Below are positions 33,281 through 45,289 of a stretch of DNA of 64,000 nucleotides, one piece after another. The DNA comes from Himantopus leucocephalus. Lineage: Eukaryota > Chordata > Aves > Charadriiformes > Recurvirostridae. The stretch covers positions 1,106,835 through 1,170,834 of the forward strand of contig RSEF01000021.1 in the NCBI GenBank assembly GCA_003993805.1, written 5' to 3'. The position numbers and the translations under genes were made by a program. Numbering within the stretch: the stretch's first letter is position 1; each line of letters begins with the position of its first letter. The notes beneath the pieces are model-generated. The model was not told the DNA's origin, searched no databases, and was given only the letters and a program-made list of their open reading frames with translations.

Positions 33281-35593
33281 CTCACTTGAGCTGACTCTGT
33301 TTAGGGAGCGTTTGAGGTGGCATCATCTCTCTATTTGCTACAGAAAATACATCACACCTCTGAACAGAGACATACAACTAGGAAAATCCATATCCCCTTC
33401 AGACAAACAAAATCCCCCCAACCAATGAAACACGGGACCGCCGACCTCCCCGGCAGCAGCTGAACACGGCCCCGCGGGCTCGACCGGATTACCCCCGGGA
33501 GAGGAGTTTGTCGCCATCCTACCTGCAGAAGCCAGTAGCACCTTCTGTGAAACGTGGGGATGATGGAGGAATGGACGTAGCAGCCGTACAAGCACTAGGG
33601 ACACAAAAAGAGAGAAAGCAGAGTGGGGTTAGCGGAGGAAACCATCGCCCGAGGAGGCAGCGCCGGGGACGGGAGGGCAGCGCCTCACCCGCTACCGAGG
33701 GTGTTGTTGCTGAAGTCGGCCCACGGCGGGTAACACAACACACCAGATTATTGCACCCCAACAGGTTTTTTAAGCATCGCTACAGGTCACAGAACCCCTC
33801 TCCTAACAGCCCCGCTGCCCCGCGCGCTGCGCTCACCCTTTGCTCGGCCACCCAGAGCCAACGAGCCCCCCACGGCGCTCCGCGTCCCGGCGCACAGCAG
33901 AGCTGCGTTTGGGTAGCTGAGGTTCCACCTTCGCCTTGACATATTTTTAGTTTTTAAAAAACATGACACAAACATGTCTTTCTCCATGGTTTATCACCTG
34001 GATATGTAAACTGAAAATTTAGGGTTTGTAAACTGGAAAAAACGCTGTCAGGTATTTTATACAGCAAAACGGCAAAAATACAGTTGCCTTTTTTTCTTCC
34101 CTTTTTTTTAAATGAACTCTGCTTCTCTGATTAACTGAAATCAGTAAGGCTAAGGAATTCTTTCTGCAGGAAAAAATCAAATTTCCAGTATGTTAAAACT
34201 TTTCAACACCGCTGTCGGTTGGAAGCAAAGCCCAGCGCAAACCAAGCACACAAAACTGTTTTTAATTTAAAAGATCCCGGTACAATTCCTGTCCACAAGA
34301 TTTGTTTATTATTAAGAAAGCAATACTATTTTCTGATTCTGCTGGCTTTTAATATAGTGCACATGGGGGATGGGGGTGTGTGTGATGATATATTCTCCAA
34401 TACCAAAGGTGATTAGTTTTCCTTAAATGCGAGATTGCAACAGCCCAGCAATCTGCTCGCAGCTTTCTTCTGATATTTCCCCTGGAAGATCGCGGGCTGC
34501 GCGTATTTTAGGCACACCAGTATTCTGCCATTACAGAAGAAAAAATAAATAAATCCAACTACAGGGGACTTTAAGGGGAATTTCTTTTTTTGTTTTATTC
34601 CAGCAACTGCATCGATTATGATGACTCTCACGATGCACACACTCTTTGCTCGCTCGCAGCCCTGTCTGCGCCCTACCAGGGGGTCCGCACTGGTCCGGGG
34701 TGTGGGAATCGTCACCGAGCATCCTCCTGGCAGCGGCGGCTGCAGGACGGGACAGCCCCAGCTCCGGCCAGACTTCAGCAAGACTTTAAGCTGCGTTAAT
34801 GGGACCTAAGCGGATGGGTGCTGGAAGAACGTATCGGTAAGTCAGCATCCCGGTTGTCTCAAGTACCTCCTTCTGCAGACATGGATGCCACAGCACCAGT
34901 AGTGATGTGAAGGCTGACACGTGGCGTCAAGGCTTTACCGGCGCTGGTGGGGGTGACCCGCGCTCAGTGCCCCGGTGACGCCGTTATCCCGGCCACGCAT
35001 CAGCCCGCGCCCCGACACGGCCCCGTCCGTGCCATCCCCCAGCGCAGGGCACCGGCCGTTCGCACGAACACAAAGGGACCAGTAAATCTTCATTTATAAT
35101 CCTTCTGGAAGGCACCTCACAAACTGTGAAAACACTCTGCAAGCAGCAAGCTGCCCGCCCCGCATCGTTAGCGTGCCCTGCAGTGGGGCGAGCGGGGAGG
35201 TGTGCCGCCGAACGCGCAGGCTCATCGGCGAGCGCGCGGGGAGGCTGGCGGCAGCGACTCCTCCCCGAGATCACCGCTCCCAAGGTCGGCCGGAATTAAA
35301 AAGGGTTTAAGGACTGCTGGCTGCTATCACCGAGTTATTTTTAAAATACAAGTGACAAAGATTAATAATGTTTTTAAATGTGTCAAGGATACATTCCACA
35401 CACAGAAAAAGCAGGGAGGAAAAATAGAGAGGAAAAAAAAACTGCAGAAAATAATCCAAAGAAAAGCTTAACATTTAAATCCCACCACTCCGCCTGGGGA
35501 AAAGCAGACGCCGTTTGTTTAAGATAATCCCTGGCAGCAACTCCTGGCTGCACCGCACCGGGGCTGCATTAAAAGATCTTTAATGTCTGGTTC

Positions 35594-35604
35594 TGCTGAC
35601 TCAG
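35594..35604 (+). promoter_or_regulatory. MARE/AP-1-like site
   Basis: TGCTGACTCAG contains a perfect AP-1 core TGACTCA and all but the last two bases of the 13-bp MAF recognition element recognised by MAF, NRF2 and NF-E2. Isolated match. Confidence 0.25.
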
Positions 35605-35753
35605 AGCTGTCCCCACGGCTCCGGAGAGCGGCTCGGTGGGTGCAGCGTCCCCCAGTCCAACCAGCTTCCCAGCGGGGACGGGAAAGCTGGTCCGGAGCAC
35701 GCCGCTGGGGGAGCCCCCACAACAGTGAGGAACCCCCCCCGGCGCCTCACGCA

Positions 35754-35771
35754 ATAGACATCAATGTCTAT
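35754..35771. repeat. Inverted repeat, 8-bp arms
   Basis: ATAGACAT and ATGTCTAT are exact reverse complements separated by CA. The AGAC and GTCT ends are SMAD-box words in inverted orientation, though the spacing is not the classic palindromic SMAD element. Confidence 0.55.
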
Positions 35772-36537
35772 CAGCACACCCCCACCGATTCACAACCCTG
35801 ATTCGCTGTGAAGTCGACCGAAACTTCACCACGATTACAACAAAACCTAATGACAAACACTAACGCTGAGCTCCTCGTACCTCGCTGCGTTCAGCAGGTA
35901 GGAACGCTGCTCTCTATCTCCAGATCTGTCTCGCGTGTAATTCTAAAGGTGTCAATAATGAATTACATAACAGCATCCCACCTCCGTGAAACTGGTTTTC
36001 AGCATTTCAGCAAACCATTAAGAAAACCCTGATGGTTCCCAGAATTTACAAAGCATCCAAATTACAGAAGTTATTTTTTTTTAATTTTTCTTTTCCTTTT
36101 TTCCCCCCACGTGGCAAGACACGGGAATCTAGTTCTGGATTGCTGTTTTGGGGCTGGATGTTCTAGCCTGGGTGGCTGGGACGAAGGAGACCCACACGTA
36201 AGCCAACCCCCGGGGCTCAAAGCGACAGCAGGGAGCTCTTCTCCACAGGGACCGCGAGACAACACGGCTGCGGAGAAATGCACTGCGGTGGGAGAAACAC
36301 ACCCTGGAAACCTGGCCTCTGGAGTAAAGACAAAATGAGTGATGGCGGCAATAAAACTACATTAATTTTTTGATAAAAAGGCGTAAGAAAATGTTTAAGA
36401 TATAAGTAGAAACCTTAGAAATCTGAGTTTCATTGTTTTGGAGGATTTTCAAGGTTAACGGGTCAAGCGCTGCCAGATGACACAAAATCCACAGTTTGGC
36501 CGTGGGGTACGTGTGGGTTTACAGCGAGAGGGTGCGC

Positions 36538-36720
36538 AGAGGCGATTTTCCCACGCTCGGCTGCGTGCTCGACACGGGCAGCGCGGAACCCCTCTGCCTG
36601 GCACCGGCTGCGGGTTGCCACGCGCCCGCGGGCAGAGGACAGCGCGACGCGACGCCGCGACTGGTCAGGAGAGGGGAACTGCCTCCCTGGCCGGCCTCAG
36701 GAGACGGGCAGCCAGGGCAC
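36538..36720. other. CpG-rich patch
   Basis: About 180 bp with very dense CpG, especially 36600-36670. Open frames of 89, 134 and 124 codons on both strands are composition effects. Confidence 0.5.
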
Positions 36721-36794
36721 ACAGCGCCTTTACTAGAGGAGTCTAACAGGAATTCTTGCTCAAAACAGGCAAAAGGGGTTGCATTAGCTGGGTG

Positions 36795-36818
36795 TTCTTT
36801 CTTTCTTTCTTTCTTTTT
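36795..36818. repeat. TTTC microsatellite
   Basis: Five tandem TTTC/CTTT tetramers with T-rich flanks, lying between two CpG-rich patches. Confidence 0.85.
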
Positions 36819-37119
36819 ATTCGGGAGGAGGAATGCGGCGGCCTGTGTGTCTGTGGCTATGTTAATGCCAGGCTGGGCGCTCAGCCAACGCATTAAGTGA
36901 AATCGAATTCCTGAAACCAGCTTTAATCAGCAGATTTTTAAGGTTAGAATGACTCTCTCCTCTGGAAGGCTTGCCAAGGTTAATTCTGTCCTGAGCAGGC
37001 TGAATTAATGGGCTGGACAGGGGAGAACATTTTTTTTTCATGATTCTCTTTTAAGTTTAGAAAATCTCCAGGAGAAAAGAAATGGCATTCCTGAACCGTC
37101 TGAGGAGAAACGCCAGTTC
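36819..37119. other. Spacer between CpG patches
   Basis: AT-leaning sequence with a T8 run at 37031-37038. No feature is recognised. Confidence 0.5.
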
Positions 37120-37540
37120 AGCAGCTTATCGATTTCTGTGTCGAGAGCAGAGGCCGAGACGTGAGCGGCTGTCTCCTCCCGCGGGAGTCACCACCAGCCT
37201 CTCCCCCGGAGAAGCCCTGAGCGGCACCGGCCGAGGGACACGGACACCGACTCGCAGGCATCGCTCCCGTCCCCGCTGCCGCAGCGGGACAGGGATGCCC
37301 ATGGTGGCGGCGCGGTTGGCTCCCGCTGCGGTCGCCTGTCGGGGAGGGGTGGGCTCGTCCCTGCAGATTATACGGGGTTCAGAGCCAGGGGGGCACAGAG
37401 CTTGTCCCGAAGCCCCGCGATGGTGGGGGATCCCTCTCTGCGCCGATGCGCCTGCCGAGCGCCGCGACCCACGCAGCTCCCCAGCGCGGAGGCCGTACCT
37501 GCCTCTGAAGGTCACAGTTACAAGTGCCTTCTCCACAGCC
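37120..37540. promoter_or_regulatory. CpG island (large)
   Basis: About 40 CpGs counted by eye in 420 bp. Open frames of 172 codons (plus) and 136 codons (minus) cross the island and look compositional. At its downstream edge the minus strand reads CAG|GTACGG (exon end at 37499), close to a splice-donor consensus, so a transcript starting inside the island and running leftward is conceivable but unproven. Confidence 0.55.
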
Positions 37541-40500
37541 CCCGTGCTGCTCCCGCAGAGCCGGACACCGCCAGCTCCACTGCGTCCTGCACCTTTTTAA
37601 AATGGATGGATAATTAAAGGGAAAAGGGCTTCTCTGGGCAGAGGGGGAGAGTTGTGCAATTACAACTGCCTACCCCGCCATTTATATGCAGTCCACATCT
37701 TGCGTTATCAAACTTCTGAAAACCAGAGGGGGGGAAAAAAATCAAAGTATTAGTGGATTTTTTTATCCTGAGCTCCTTAAAGTGATTGTGGCTTATTTAA
37801 AAATAATACAATAATGCTGAGGTGTTCTTCCTTAACAAGAACACCTTGGGAATGGGAATAGGAAAGCAAGAGAATCAAAAATGCAAGATAGGGTTGGACA
37901 GGCTTTGAAATTCTTCTCCCCGGTGAGTTACACTAGTGGATATTCAAAAAAAAAAAAAAAAACTAGATTTTGTTCAGATTTTCACACTGAATTCCCAATT
38001 CCCTTAATAAGAAGCTAAATCAATCTTTAGAGAACAAACCACGTAAGACCTGTGGCTCTAAATTATTAAAATATACTCGAGTAATTTTATGGTGTAAGTC
38101 TTCAACGCGCAATACACCAGCAGCCTGCAGACACCACACGCAGGAGCCGTACAGGTGATTTTGGAAAAAGGACGGTGCCCTCTGCCCGTGGCGTGCGGGG
38201 AGCAGGGACGGACCGGGCTCCTTGCTGGGCACCACGGGGGCACGATCCTGAGCAGCGAAGCCCTGAGCGCTGGGCATCAGAGACGTCCCCGTCCTCCCAG
38301 GGGGCAGCTGTGTCGGTGTCCCTCTCTCCCTGCCAGCCAGCTCTTCACGTCCTCCTTGTTTCTTTCCGAGAGGAAAGAAGAAAGGGAGGAACGAACTCGC
38401 TGGGAAAGGGCACGCGTTCCCTGTGCGAACCCTAACAGCTTGGGATTTGCACCGAAATCCCTAAACAAATAGTCTTGGCAAACGAACATGCTCATGGTGA
38501 CAGCAGTAAAAAATGCCCCAAATAATGGAATCTGACTACCAGACAACTGAAATCCAAACATGGTTTAAAAAGCAAAAAAGAAAGGAAAAAAGCATGAAAT
38601 CACCAAAAAGAGGATGTGAAATTCCTTATGAAAAGGCTCCTGAATCAAATAAACGCACCTGCACAAGAAAAGGCTGCCGCCCCAGCGCCCGAGGCGTGGT
38701 GGGAGCCAGAAGCCCAGGCAGAAATGGCCACCAAACAGCCCCAGGAGACCACCGCCAGGGAAGCCCCGGGCCCCGAGCGCTGCCTGGACGCGTGCTCCAA
38801 CACGAGACGGCTTCTGCCGAGACCTCTGCCCCGCCACGGCGCCACGAGCAAAGGCACATCGCTGGAAGCTGGTTCTGCTGCCGACTGCCCGAGAACTGAA
38901 TGTTAACGTTCCCCACGGCCGGCAGCGGGATGTCAAAACCCCCGGTAGGAACATAATGCTGATGTGTGACAAACCAGGGACAGGGACAACAACCGCTTCA
39001 ACAGCCTGCGACACCGGCAGCGCGGGAGGATGGAAAGCCGCCGGCGGCGCCCTGAGCTCTCGTGGTGGCGTTGAGCAGCGCGCGCTCAAGTCTAGCAGCT
39101 AATCGCACCCCCGTTACACCACCGTACTGTGCAGGATCACCTTCTGTAATTACACTGATGAGTTTAGAGCTTCTCCACCGATTTCCATCAGGGAATAGCA
39201 CACTGCTTGCAGCGGCAGCACTGCTGCCGTGGATCAAACCGCCCGGGAAAGCCAAATGAGGCGCTAGCTTCATTCTTCTCATCATCCTGACGACAGGGCA
39301 CAGGTCTCCTACATTAGTGGCTGTATCTGAGCCCAATCGAGCTCTGCCCGTACCCTCAGCCTGCCCGTTACCGGCACAGCCGCGCACCGCCCCAGGAGAG
39401 GTACAACGCAGGAACTGCAGCCGTACAGGTTTCTCAGACATAGAAGGGAAAACGGAAAAGCAGCTTCTGAGTTCTCATCTCGGCATCCTTCAATGCAGTA
39501 ACCTGTGTCTCGGAGACACCAGTCAAAATGCAACAATAAAACCCGCTTTCCCACCCCTATCCCAGACATTTCCAATAGAAGTTCATATAGATACCACTGT
39601 TATCCCATTCTTTTCACCAACTTTTTCACATCCCAGCAGACACTATCCACTCTTCCTGGAACCGATTTCTCTGGATTACACACAAATCACGATCAGAGAA
39701 GTTTCTTAGCTGTTTGTACTAATACATTTGTTTTACACGTAGGAGCAATTTTCCATCTGTGTCTGTAACAAGTATCCACAAAATTCTCTGCTGATCTTCT
39801 CCGACAAGGCACAGCACGGTTGGAGAAGCAACGCAAGTAAAAACCTCGAGTCTTTAACGTGAGCTGCCTCTTGGCCACCAAATTAGCAAGTATCAGGGAA
39901 AACCCTCAAAATTTGTGTGTCACCTCTCTTTTCAAACTGACCTGAAGTAAGCACCCTCCGAGGTTGGGTTATCTTGTAGCAGATGGTCCTTCCTTCAGGA
40001 CGGGGATGCTAAAGCCACGGACACGTTCCAAATCCATTTAAACATCAGATTAGGCTCACCCCTGTCAGCCGCCGGAGCTGGGAGACAGCAGCGGCTCCTG
40101 CCTGCCCCATTAATCAAAATTCAGCGAGAAAAGCCAACGTGCTGCTATAAAACCTTCTGACTCGATGCCAACACCACGCATGGGGAACCCAGTGCCATCA
40201 ATCTTACTTTTCCTCCCCCGGCAGTGAGATGCGGCTGGGGAGGGGGGAGCAACAACGGGGGCTTGGCCAAGCGAGCGGAGAAGCGGGTTTTTGACAACTC
40301 TCCCAGGGCAAAGTGACGCATGGTGACACCAAGTTGACGGGGACGCAACAAGAAACCAACCTCAATGTTTCTCTGTACAGACCGGCCCCGGTTCAGCTTT
40401 TTAAAACAGGGAGGTGTAACGCGGCTGAGCCCTGCAGCGCCCAGGAGTCAGCTGGGGGGGGCAGGCGGGCTGTACCCGGAGGTCTTATTTTGATCTAAAA

Positions 40501-42354
40501 AGGGAAAAAAGTGTCATAACACAGGGAGGCATCCAAAATTTCCCATTACTGCAGCAAACCTTGAACTAAAACACTGCTAAACATGTTTTCTCACTCCTGA
40601 TCTTAGTGAAACACAGACTTGAGACAGGTTTGGAATTTCCTCCGTTTATAGATAGTAACTTTGATTCAGCAAAGCACAAAAACTGTGCTCAGATCTCAGC
40701 ACTGGACTGCTCTGCACTGCTGGCAAGGTTTGCCTTTTCTCAATGTCAACAAAACTTAAGCAATGGCTTATAGTTTGCCAATTTGGGTAAGGAGTCCCTA
40801 CGTACTGACAGCAGATCTCAAAAACCATATTATAACTTCTACGTGGTTGCAAAATACCAGAGAATCTGACCCTTCATTTTTGGGCTGCAGCATCCCAGCG
40901 CAGCTCTCTGCAGCATCAGGCACTGGCCACCGCTCAGGCATTCAGCCTGGTGCAGGAATTTCGGTTTTAATCCCATTGGCTCATTTTCTGACGTGTTTCA
41001 AACCCTCCTGATGCCCTTGATGTCACCAGCAGTTATACCTAGATAACGGTTTCTGGACTGAGCCCAGGGATCTCGTTTGATGGCTAATCAAGGGAGGAGA
41101 GGTTACCGCAGCCTCAAAATCTAGAGCCAAGCTCTATTCGTCACAGGACCCTGTCACTTCTGGTAGCTTTTGTTACCAAATAGTGTTCTGTTTACCTTGC
41201 GATTTGTTAGAAAGCCATTTTTGAAATGTTCAATATTTAATGAAATATTTAGATGTCTAATGGGTTCTTTTTCAAACCCCGTTTTCCCTCTGTGGAGTTC
41301 TGAAGTCACTGCAAGGATTGTGGATTTTAACTTTCTTACTGTTAGAAATGAGTGCTCTAACGACTTGGGCTAATTAGCAGAAATCTGCGTATATGGGTAC
41401 CGATCTTCGGTGCCCCGAATTCTGAAATTTAAATTTTATGCCTGCAATCCTACGCCGTCCGCCTGACAGACGTCCCTCCACCCTCCCAACCTGATCCTCA
41501 GACCTTTCTTCACCATAGTCCCGTGGCACAGACTACGGCTCTTCACTATCGGATCCCTGTGAGTGACTCTCCTCTTTGGCACTCTTGGCTGCGTCTTTCT
41601 TACCCACAGGAGGGAGAGCAGTCCCTAGAAAGTGATGCATTTTAGCATCTTCCCTTGATTTTTCCAGTGAACTCTATTTCCTTTAGGTCTAGTCTTTAGA
41701 CTCTATGTATTATGCTGATGCATGAAAAAGAGATACACTAAACTGTGTTACCTGTTTGACCGTGAAGGATAGCGACATTTCCTCTTTTAACATGAATGTG
41801 GGTTTCTTCCCTAGTCCAAAAAACCCGGGAATTTGGCACGCTGCCGTCGCTGAGGTTCGCCGTGCAGGCGGCACGGGGAGAGGTGCCACGTTGGAGAGAA
41901 AGGGGACGGGGACTCGGCAGTTCTGCCTCGGCAGAAAGCCCCGTTGGGTTTCCCACCTTCCCGTTAAGACGCTAACGGCGCGCAGCCCCTCTCCCGGCAG
42001 GAAGGGGGTCGGTAATCAGAGCCCTGCGCAGACGTTCAGGGCCCGTTGCGCAGCCGGGCACCACGGGATTCCTTCCATCACACTTGCCACAAAGGAGAAG
42101 TTCTGCAGAAATGTTATTACAAATCCAGTGGGGCTGTCACACAGTGGGTTAAATTATTATAACAACAAACAAGTTGGTAATGGCATTTTCCAGCCTGCCC
42201 AAACCGCTCTTTTCTATACCTGGTCGTCACGCTGGCAGCTGCGTGTTTGCAGTGAGAGCATTTACCGGCACCGTCCGCTGGCTATCGAATCCTCCAGCTC
42301 TCACCCACTGATCTCCCGCCTGCAGCTCCGCAGCAAATTACAGTCCAAGGTCAA
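37541..42354. other. Non-coding block
   Basis: No gene is supported. 37946-37962 is a 17-base A-tract. 38300-38900 is moderately GC-rich with overlapping frames on both strands (the largest 174 codons, minus strand, 38565-39089), none recognisable. 40500-41450 is AT-rich and quiet. A 250-codon plus-strand frame begins at 41756 and is judged spurious. Confidence 0.5.
37946..37962. repeat. Poly(A) tract
   Basis: Seventeen A residues. The pentamer ACTAG occurs just before (37932-37936) and directly after the tract, which is too short to be convincing as a target-site duplication. Simple expansion is as likely as a retroposed tail. Confidence 0.7.
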
Positions 42355-42540
42355 ACCTTCCCGCGGGCTGTTCTGTTCCCGCGCCAGCCCCGGCCTTTCC
42401 CCTCCGAGGGAGCCCGGCCACCGACCCGGCCACCGGCTCGCTCGCCGCCTCCGGGGCGTCCGGGCAGGCGCAGGCAGCCTCAACGCGGAGAAGTTCGCCT
42501 TTCCGTGACGGCGAGAAGCGCGTTGGCGTCCTGACCTTCC
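42355..42540. other. CpG-dense patch next to an AT-rich tract
   Basis: About 27 CpGs counted by eye in 190 bp, so observed CpG is about what base composition predicts. The NR5A/ESRR-type half-site CCAAGGTCA is at its left edge (42346-42354). It gives way within 50 bp to an almost pure AT tract (42588-42646). Confidence 0.5.
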
Positions 42541-42587
42541 GCCACAGACTAAACAACACCGCAGCACGCTACGCGCCAGCTATCAAA

Positions 42588-42646
42588 CTCTTAATTTTTT
42601 ATACTAGTAATTCTTTTAATAAGAATTCTTTAAATATTTATGCAAA
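42588..42646. other. AT-rich tract
   Basis: Almost no G or C for about 60 bp, with a 7-bp inverted repeat (AATTCTT at 42609-42615 and AAGAATT at 42621-42627). Possible easily melted DNA or nucleosome boundary; no gene. Confidence 0.5.
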
Positions 42647-43403
42647 GAAACACATGAGGCCAGTTCAACAAGAAGCAAGAGCTTTAATCTCAGCACGCTC
42701 CGCAGGGATCCTGCCTGCTGCTCTGCGCTCACTCCAGAACCAGGAGAAACGACCTGCGGAGCCACCTCATCCCCCGGCAGCGGCACTCCAGCCCTGCTGC
42801 AGATGGTGGGAATACTGCCATCGGCTGCACCGCGGCGAGGGTTTCAACATCTTCCCTGAGTCGCCTAAACCACGTCCCGCACTAAGGCATGGGATGAAAA
42901 GCACAAGGTGCTGTTTCTCCAAAAAGTGAACATCAGACAGCATCTCTACAAGCGCAATATTTGATACAAATTTTCTGCTATTTGCGATGCTGTCAACTGC
43001 AAGACGATTCAATAGGAACTGCCCACGCCAGCCTGCTCCTTTATTGCTCAAATTGGTATTAGCCACACACTTGCAATTCTGTTATCCTTGAGTTTTGACT
43101 ACAACTAACCTCATAAAATCTTTCATGAATTCCACAGGAAGCAAAATCCACAGCCCGGTCCTGCTGTAGGATCATTGGTATGCAGCCCCGCACTCCCACC
43201 TGCAGTAGCTGCCTGTTCATAAATGCATATTTCTTTATTAATATGGGGATACTTTAATCTCAGTCTAATTTTACCTTTAGGGAAGCTATATCCCGAGGCT
43301 GCCAGGAGCTAAAACCCTCCAGATGCAGCGGTGTAATTTGTATTCAAAGCAGCAGGTCTATCTGTCAACATGTTTGTCTCCCCTATCCGCCAACTCTTAT
43401 TTA
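42647..43403. other. Non-coding block
   Basis: No gene is supported. 42700-42850 is mildly GC-rich with short frames on both strands; 43200-43400 is CpG-poor and grades into the homeodomain motif cluster. Confidence 0.5.
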
Positions 43404-43478
43404 TAATCCCATTCAGATTAATGAATGACAGTGGTTCTCATCACAAGAAATTTGATTAATCAATTGAAGTGCTTAATC
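43404..43478. promoter_or_regulatory. Candidate enhancer: homeodomain/TALE motif cluster
   Basis: Within 75 bp: TAATCC at 43404-43409 (OTX/PITX/GSC type), a GATTAATGA word, TGACAG at 43426-43431 (MEIS/PREP half-site), the perfect 12-bp palindrome TTGATTAATCAA at 43452-43463 (TGATTAAT reads as a PBX-HOX site on both strands) and CTTAATC near the end. Very low CpG. The word GATTAATCAATT recurs at 62952-62963. Typical content of a developmental enhancer; function is inferred. Confidence 0.35.
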
Positions 43479-44367
43479 ACCCCGGCCTCGGTGAGAACCG
43501 TAGGGGAGGGATGCTGCCTGGATAGGGACAAAGTTGTGAGACATAGCAGGAAAACGTCACAGCTTTCCCTCGGGAACAAGTCAAGCGGGGAGCGTGCACG
43601 GGATCCTCAACGGCATTACAAGATTTCCAGGAGCTGAAAGTTTCCTGAGGGCCAGTGGTCACGCCAATTAGTCACAAAATACCCTTTTCACACCTCCCAA
43701 ACCGAAGCAAAGGGCTTCACCCGATCCACCTAATTCCCTGGTACCCGCATCGCTCACCACCAAACCCCAAACCGTAAATCATGACCCCCCCCGGGGATGA
43801 CAACCCAGCCGGGCACCCTGAGCGGCACCCTGCTCCGCGTTAGTTCCTGCCCATCGCTCTCCTGTGCCACAAAGACCCCCTTGGCTTGGCAACCGCCAGC
43901 ATGAATATTCCAGAATAATCTCCAGGGTTTTCTGCAGACCTGAGAGACGTTTCAGATGACGAGTAAGAGCAAGGTTGAGTATAAATCACCGATTTCTAGG
44001 AGGGTGATCTAGGAGCGAGGCCATGCAGTGTGAACACTGCTCTGAAGAGACTCTTGGGGATGCTCTGAATGACGTGATAAAACCAAAATAATCTATAAAA
44101 CACCCAAACCTCAGGAATAACGTCATCTTCTCTTCCATGAAAGAGAAGTTTACAGAGAAGTACCACTGTTGGCTGGCAGACAAGATGCAGCTGGACTTTA
44201 TGACAAAGAAGCAGGCGTTCGTCATGAGCTGGCTCGGGATATCACAATAGGCATCTTGCGAATACACCAGTCAATATTGCTTCAAAATAAGCAACCGCTG
44301 TCCTGCTGCCAAGCCTCGTCTCGTGGCCACTCACTGGAAATTAAGATCAGAGTCTCCCGATCACGCT
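43479..44367. other. Non-coding block
   Basis: No gene is supported. TCACACCT, a perfect T-box half-site, is at 43688-43695 (others at 33352-33359 and, inverted, 45948-45955; about two are expected by chance). Confidence 0.5.
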
Positions 44368-44625
44368 CTTCAGGAATCGAAGCCCAGCACTATTAAATCT
44401 TTGCATCAGTGATCTGACGACAAACAGGGAATTGCTGCAAAGAAAAGTTACAAGAGACCAAAGGAGCGTGGAGGAGCAGGCAGCGTCGTCACGCAGAGGG
44501 AACGGCGTGTTCGGGAAGATGAACTCCCTTCAAGCAGTGCGCCCGGGGAACCACATCCCCAAGATGGGGGAACGCTTCTTGGAGGGTAGGGAGGGCTCTG
44601 GAAAGGATTACACAGCCACAGCTCG
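44368..44625 (+). mobile_element. Possible decayed CR1-type LINE reverse-transcriptase fragment
   Basis: Three pieces in the right order resemble CR1 ORF2 DNA as I know it: a stretch ending TTGCATCAGTGATCTG (44401-44416), like the region coding the F-I-x-D-L motif; AAGTTACAAGAGACCAAAG (about 44445-44463), like the segment after the catalytic ADD motif; and GAGGGTAGGGAGGGCTCTG (44582-44600), like the stretch after that. The frame is destroyed and about 100 bp between pieces two and three do not fit. It could be chance likeness. Confidence 0.35.
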
Positions 44626-45289
44626 CCCACCGCTTCCAGCGACCACCAGGGCAAAGGGAGAGAATCTGGTTCTGGGGCGCATACTCGAGGGATGCTGAAG
44701 AGCTGAAGGAAACCAGACATAAAAAGAAGCAAACAGATTTGGTGTCCCCAGCTGAAAAGCTGGAGGTGGCGTAAGGAGAGGACTAGAAAAAATGTATTGT
44801 GGTGGGAGAGCTGGAGCACAGCCCGTTTTGTTTAGTTTAAAAAACATAGGGCAAAAAGTTCACAGTAACCAAATACCTTTACCAAAAGTATTCATGGAGA
44901 AAAAAACTGTTGGCTATTTAGTGGCTAACGGAGGAGAGGAAGACAAACGAATGTCTAGAAAACAAGGCCAAACAAATGTAAGTTGAAGCAAAACTGCCCA
45001 TTTGAAATATCAAAGGTTCCTTACTAGAACAAATCCCGGGGGAGGTGGATGTTCTTACCTCCACCTCCTGCTCTCTTCTGTCCCCACCCAGCTGCCCCCG
45101 GGACGTGTGCTAGAGACAAACCCAGCCAGGCTGCGACAGGCACCACGGGGAGATACGTCACCCGTGTGGCACCATGAGGTCAGCCGATGCATCACCAACG
45201 GTCCCACGCTCTTACCATCCCGTGGGGGCACGGGGAATGTTTGGTGAGATTTCTGGGAAGCCGCGAAGGCAGGTGAGGGTCCGAGCCCC
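44626..45289. other. Non-coding block
   Basis: No gene is supported. 44840-44990 is A-rich and 45030-45110 is pyrimidine-rich. Short frames on both strands only. Confidence 0.5.

Larger units (their letters stand above)
33281..36537. other. Non-coding block
   Basis: No gene is supported. Contains an 18-bp near-palindrome (35754-35771), a MARE/AP-1-like site (35594-35604, TGCTGACTCAG) and a YY1-like GATGGCGGC at 36341-36349. 33660-33930 is a moderately CpG-rich stretch with shadow frames. 34070-34120 and 36070-36105 are T-rich. Confidence 0.5.

Noticed and set aside
37932..37967. Poly(A) tract flanked by ACTAG as a retroposed tail with target-site duplication
   Set aside because: The 5-bp repeat is too short and no processed gene body is seen upstream.
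38293..38310. CTCF-like CAGGGGGCAG and similar words at 4466-4480, 14627-14640 and 51337-51350
   Set aside because: Each lacks part of the core (missing CCA or an extra or absent base), so none reaches the usual CTCF consensus by eye.
41756..42508. Longest open frame, 250 codons on the plus strand
   Set aside because: The translation has no recognisable domain, runs from ordinary sequence into a CpG patch where stops are rare, and has no start context, splice sites or homologue that I recognise.
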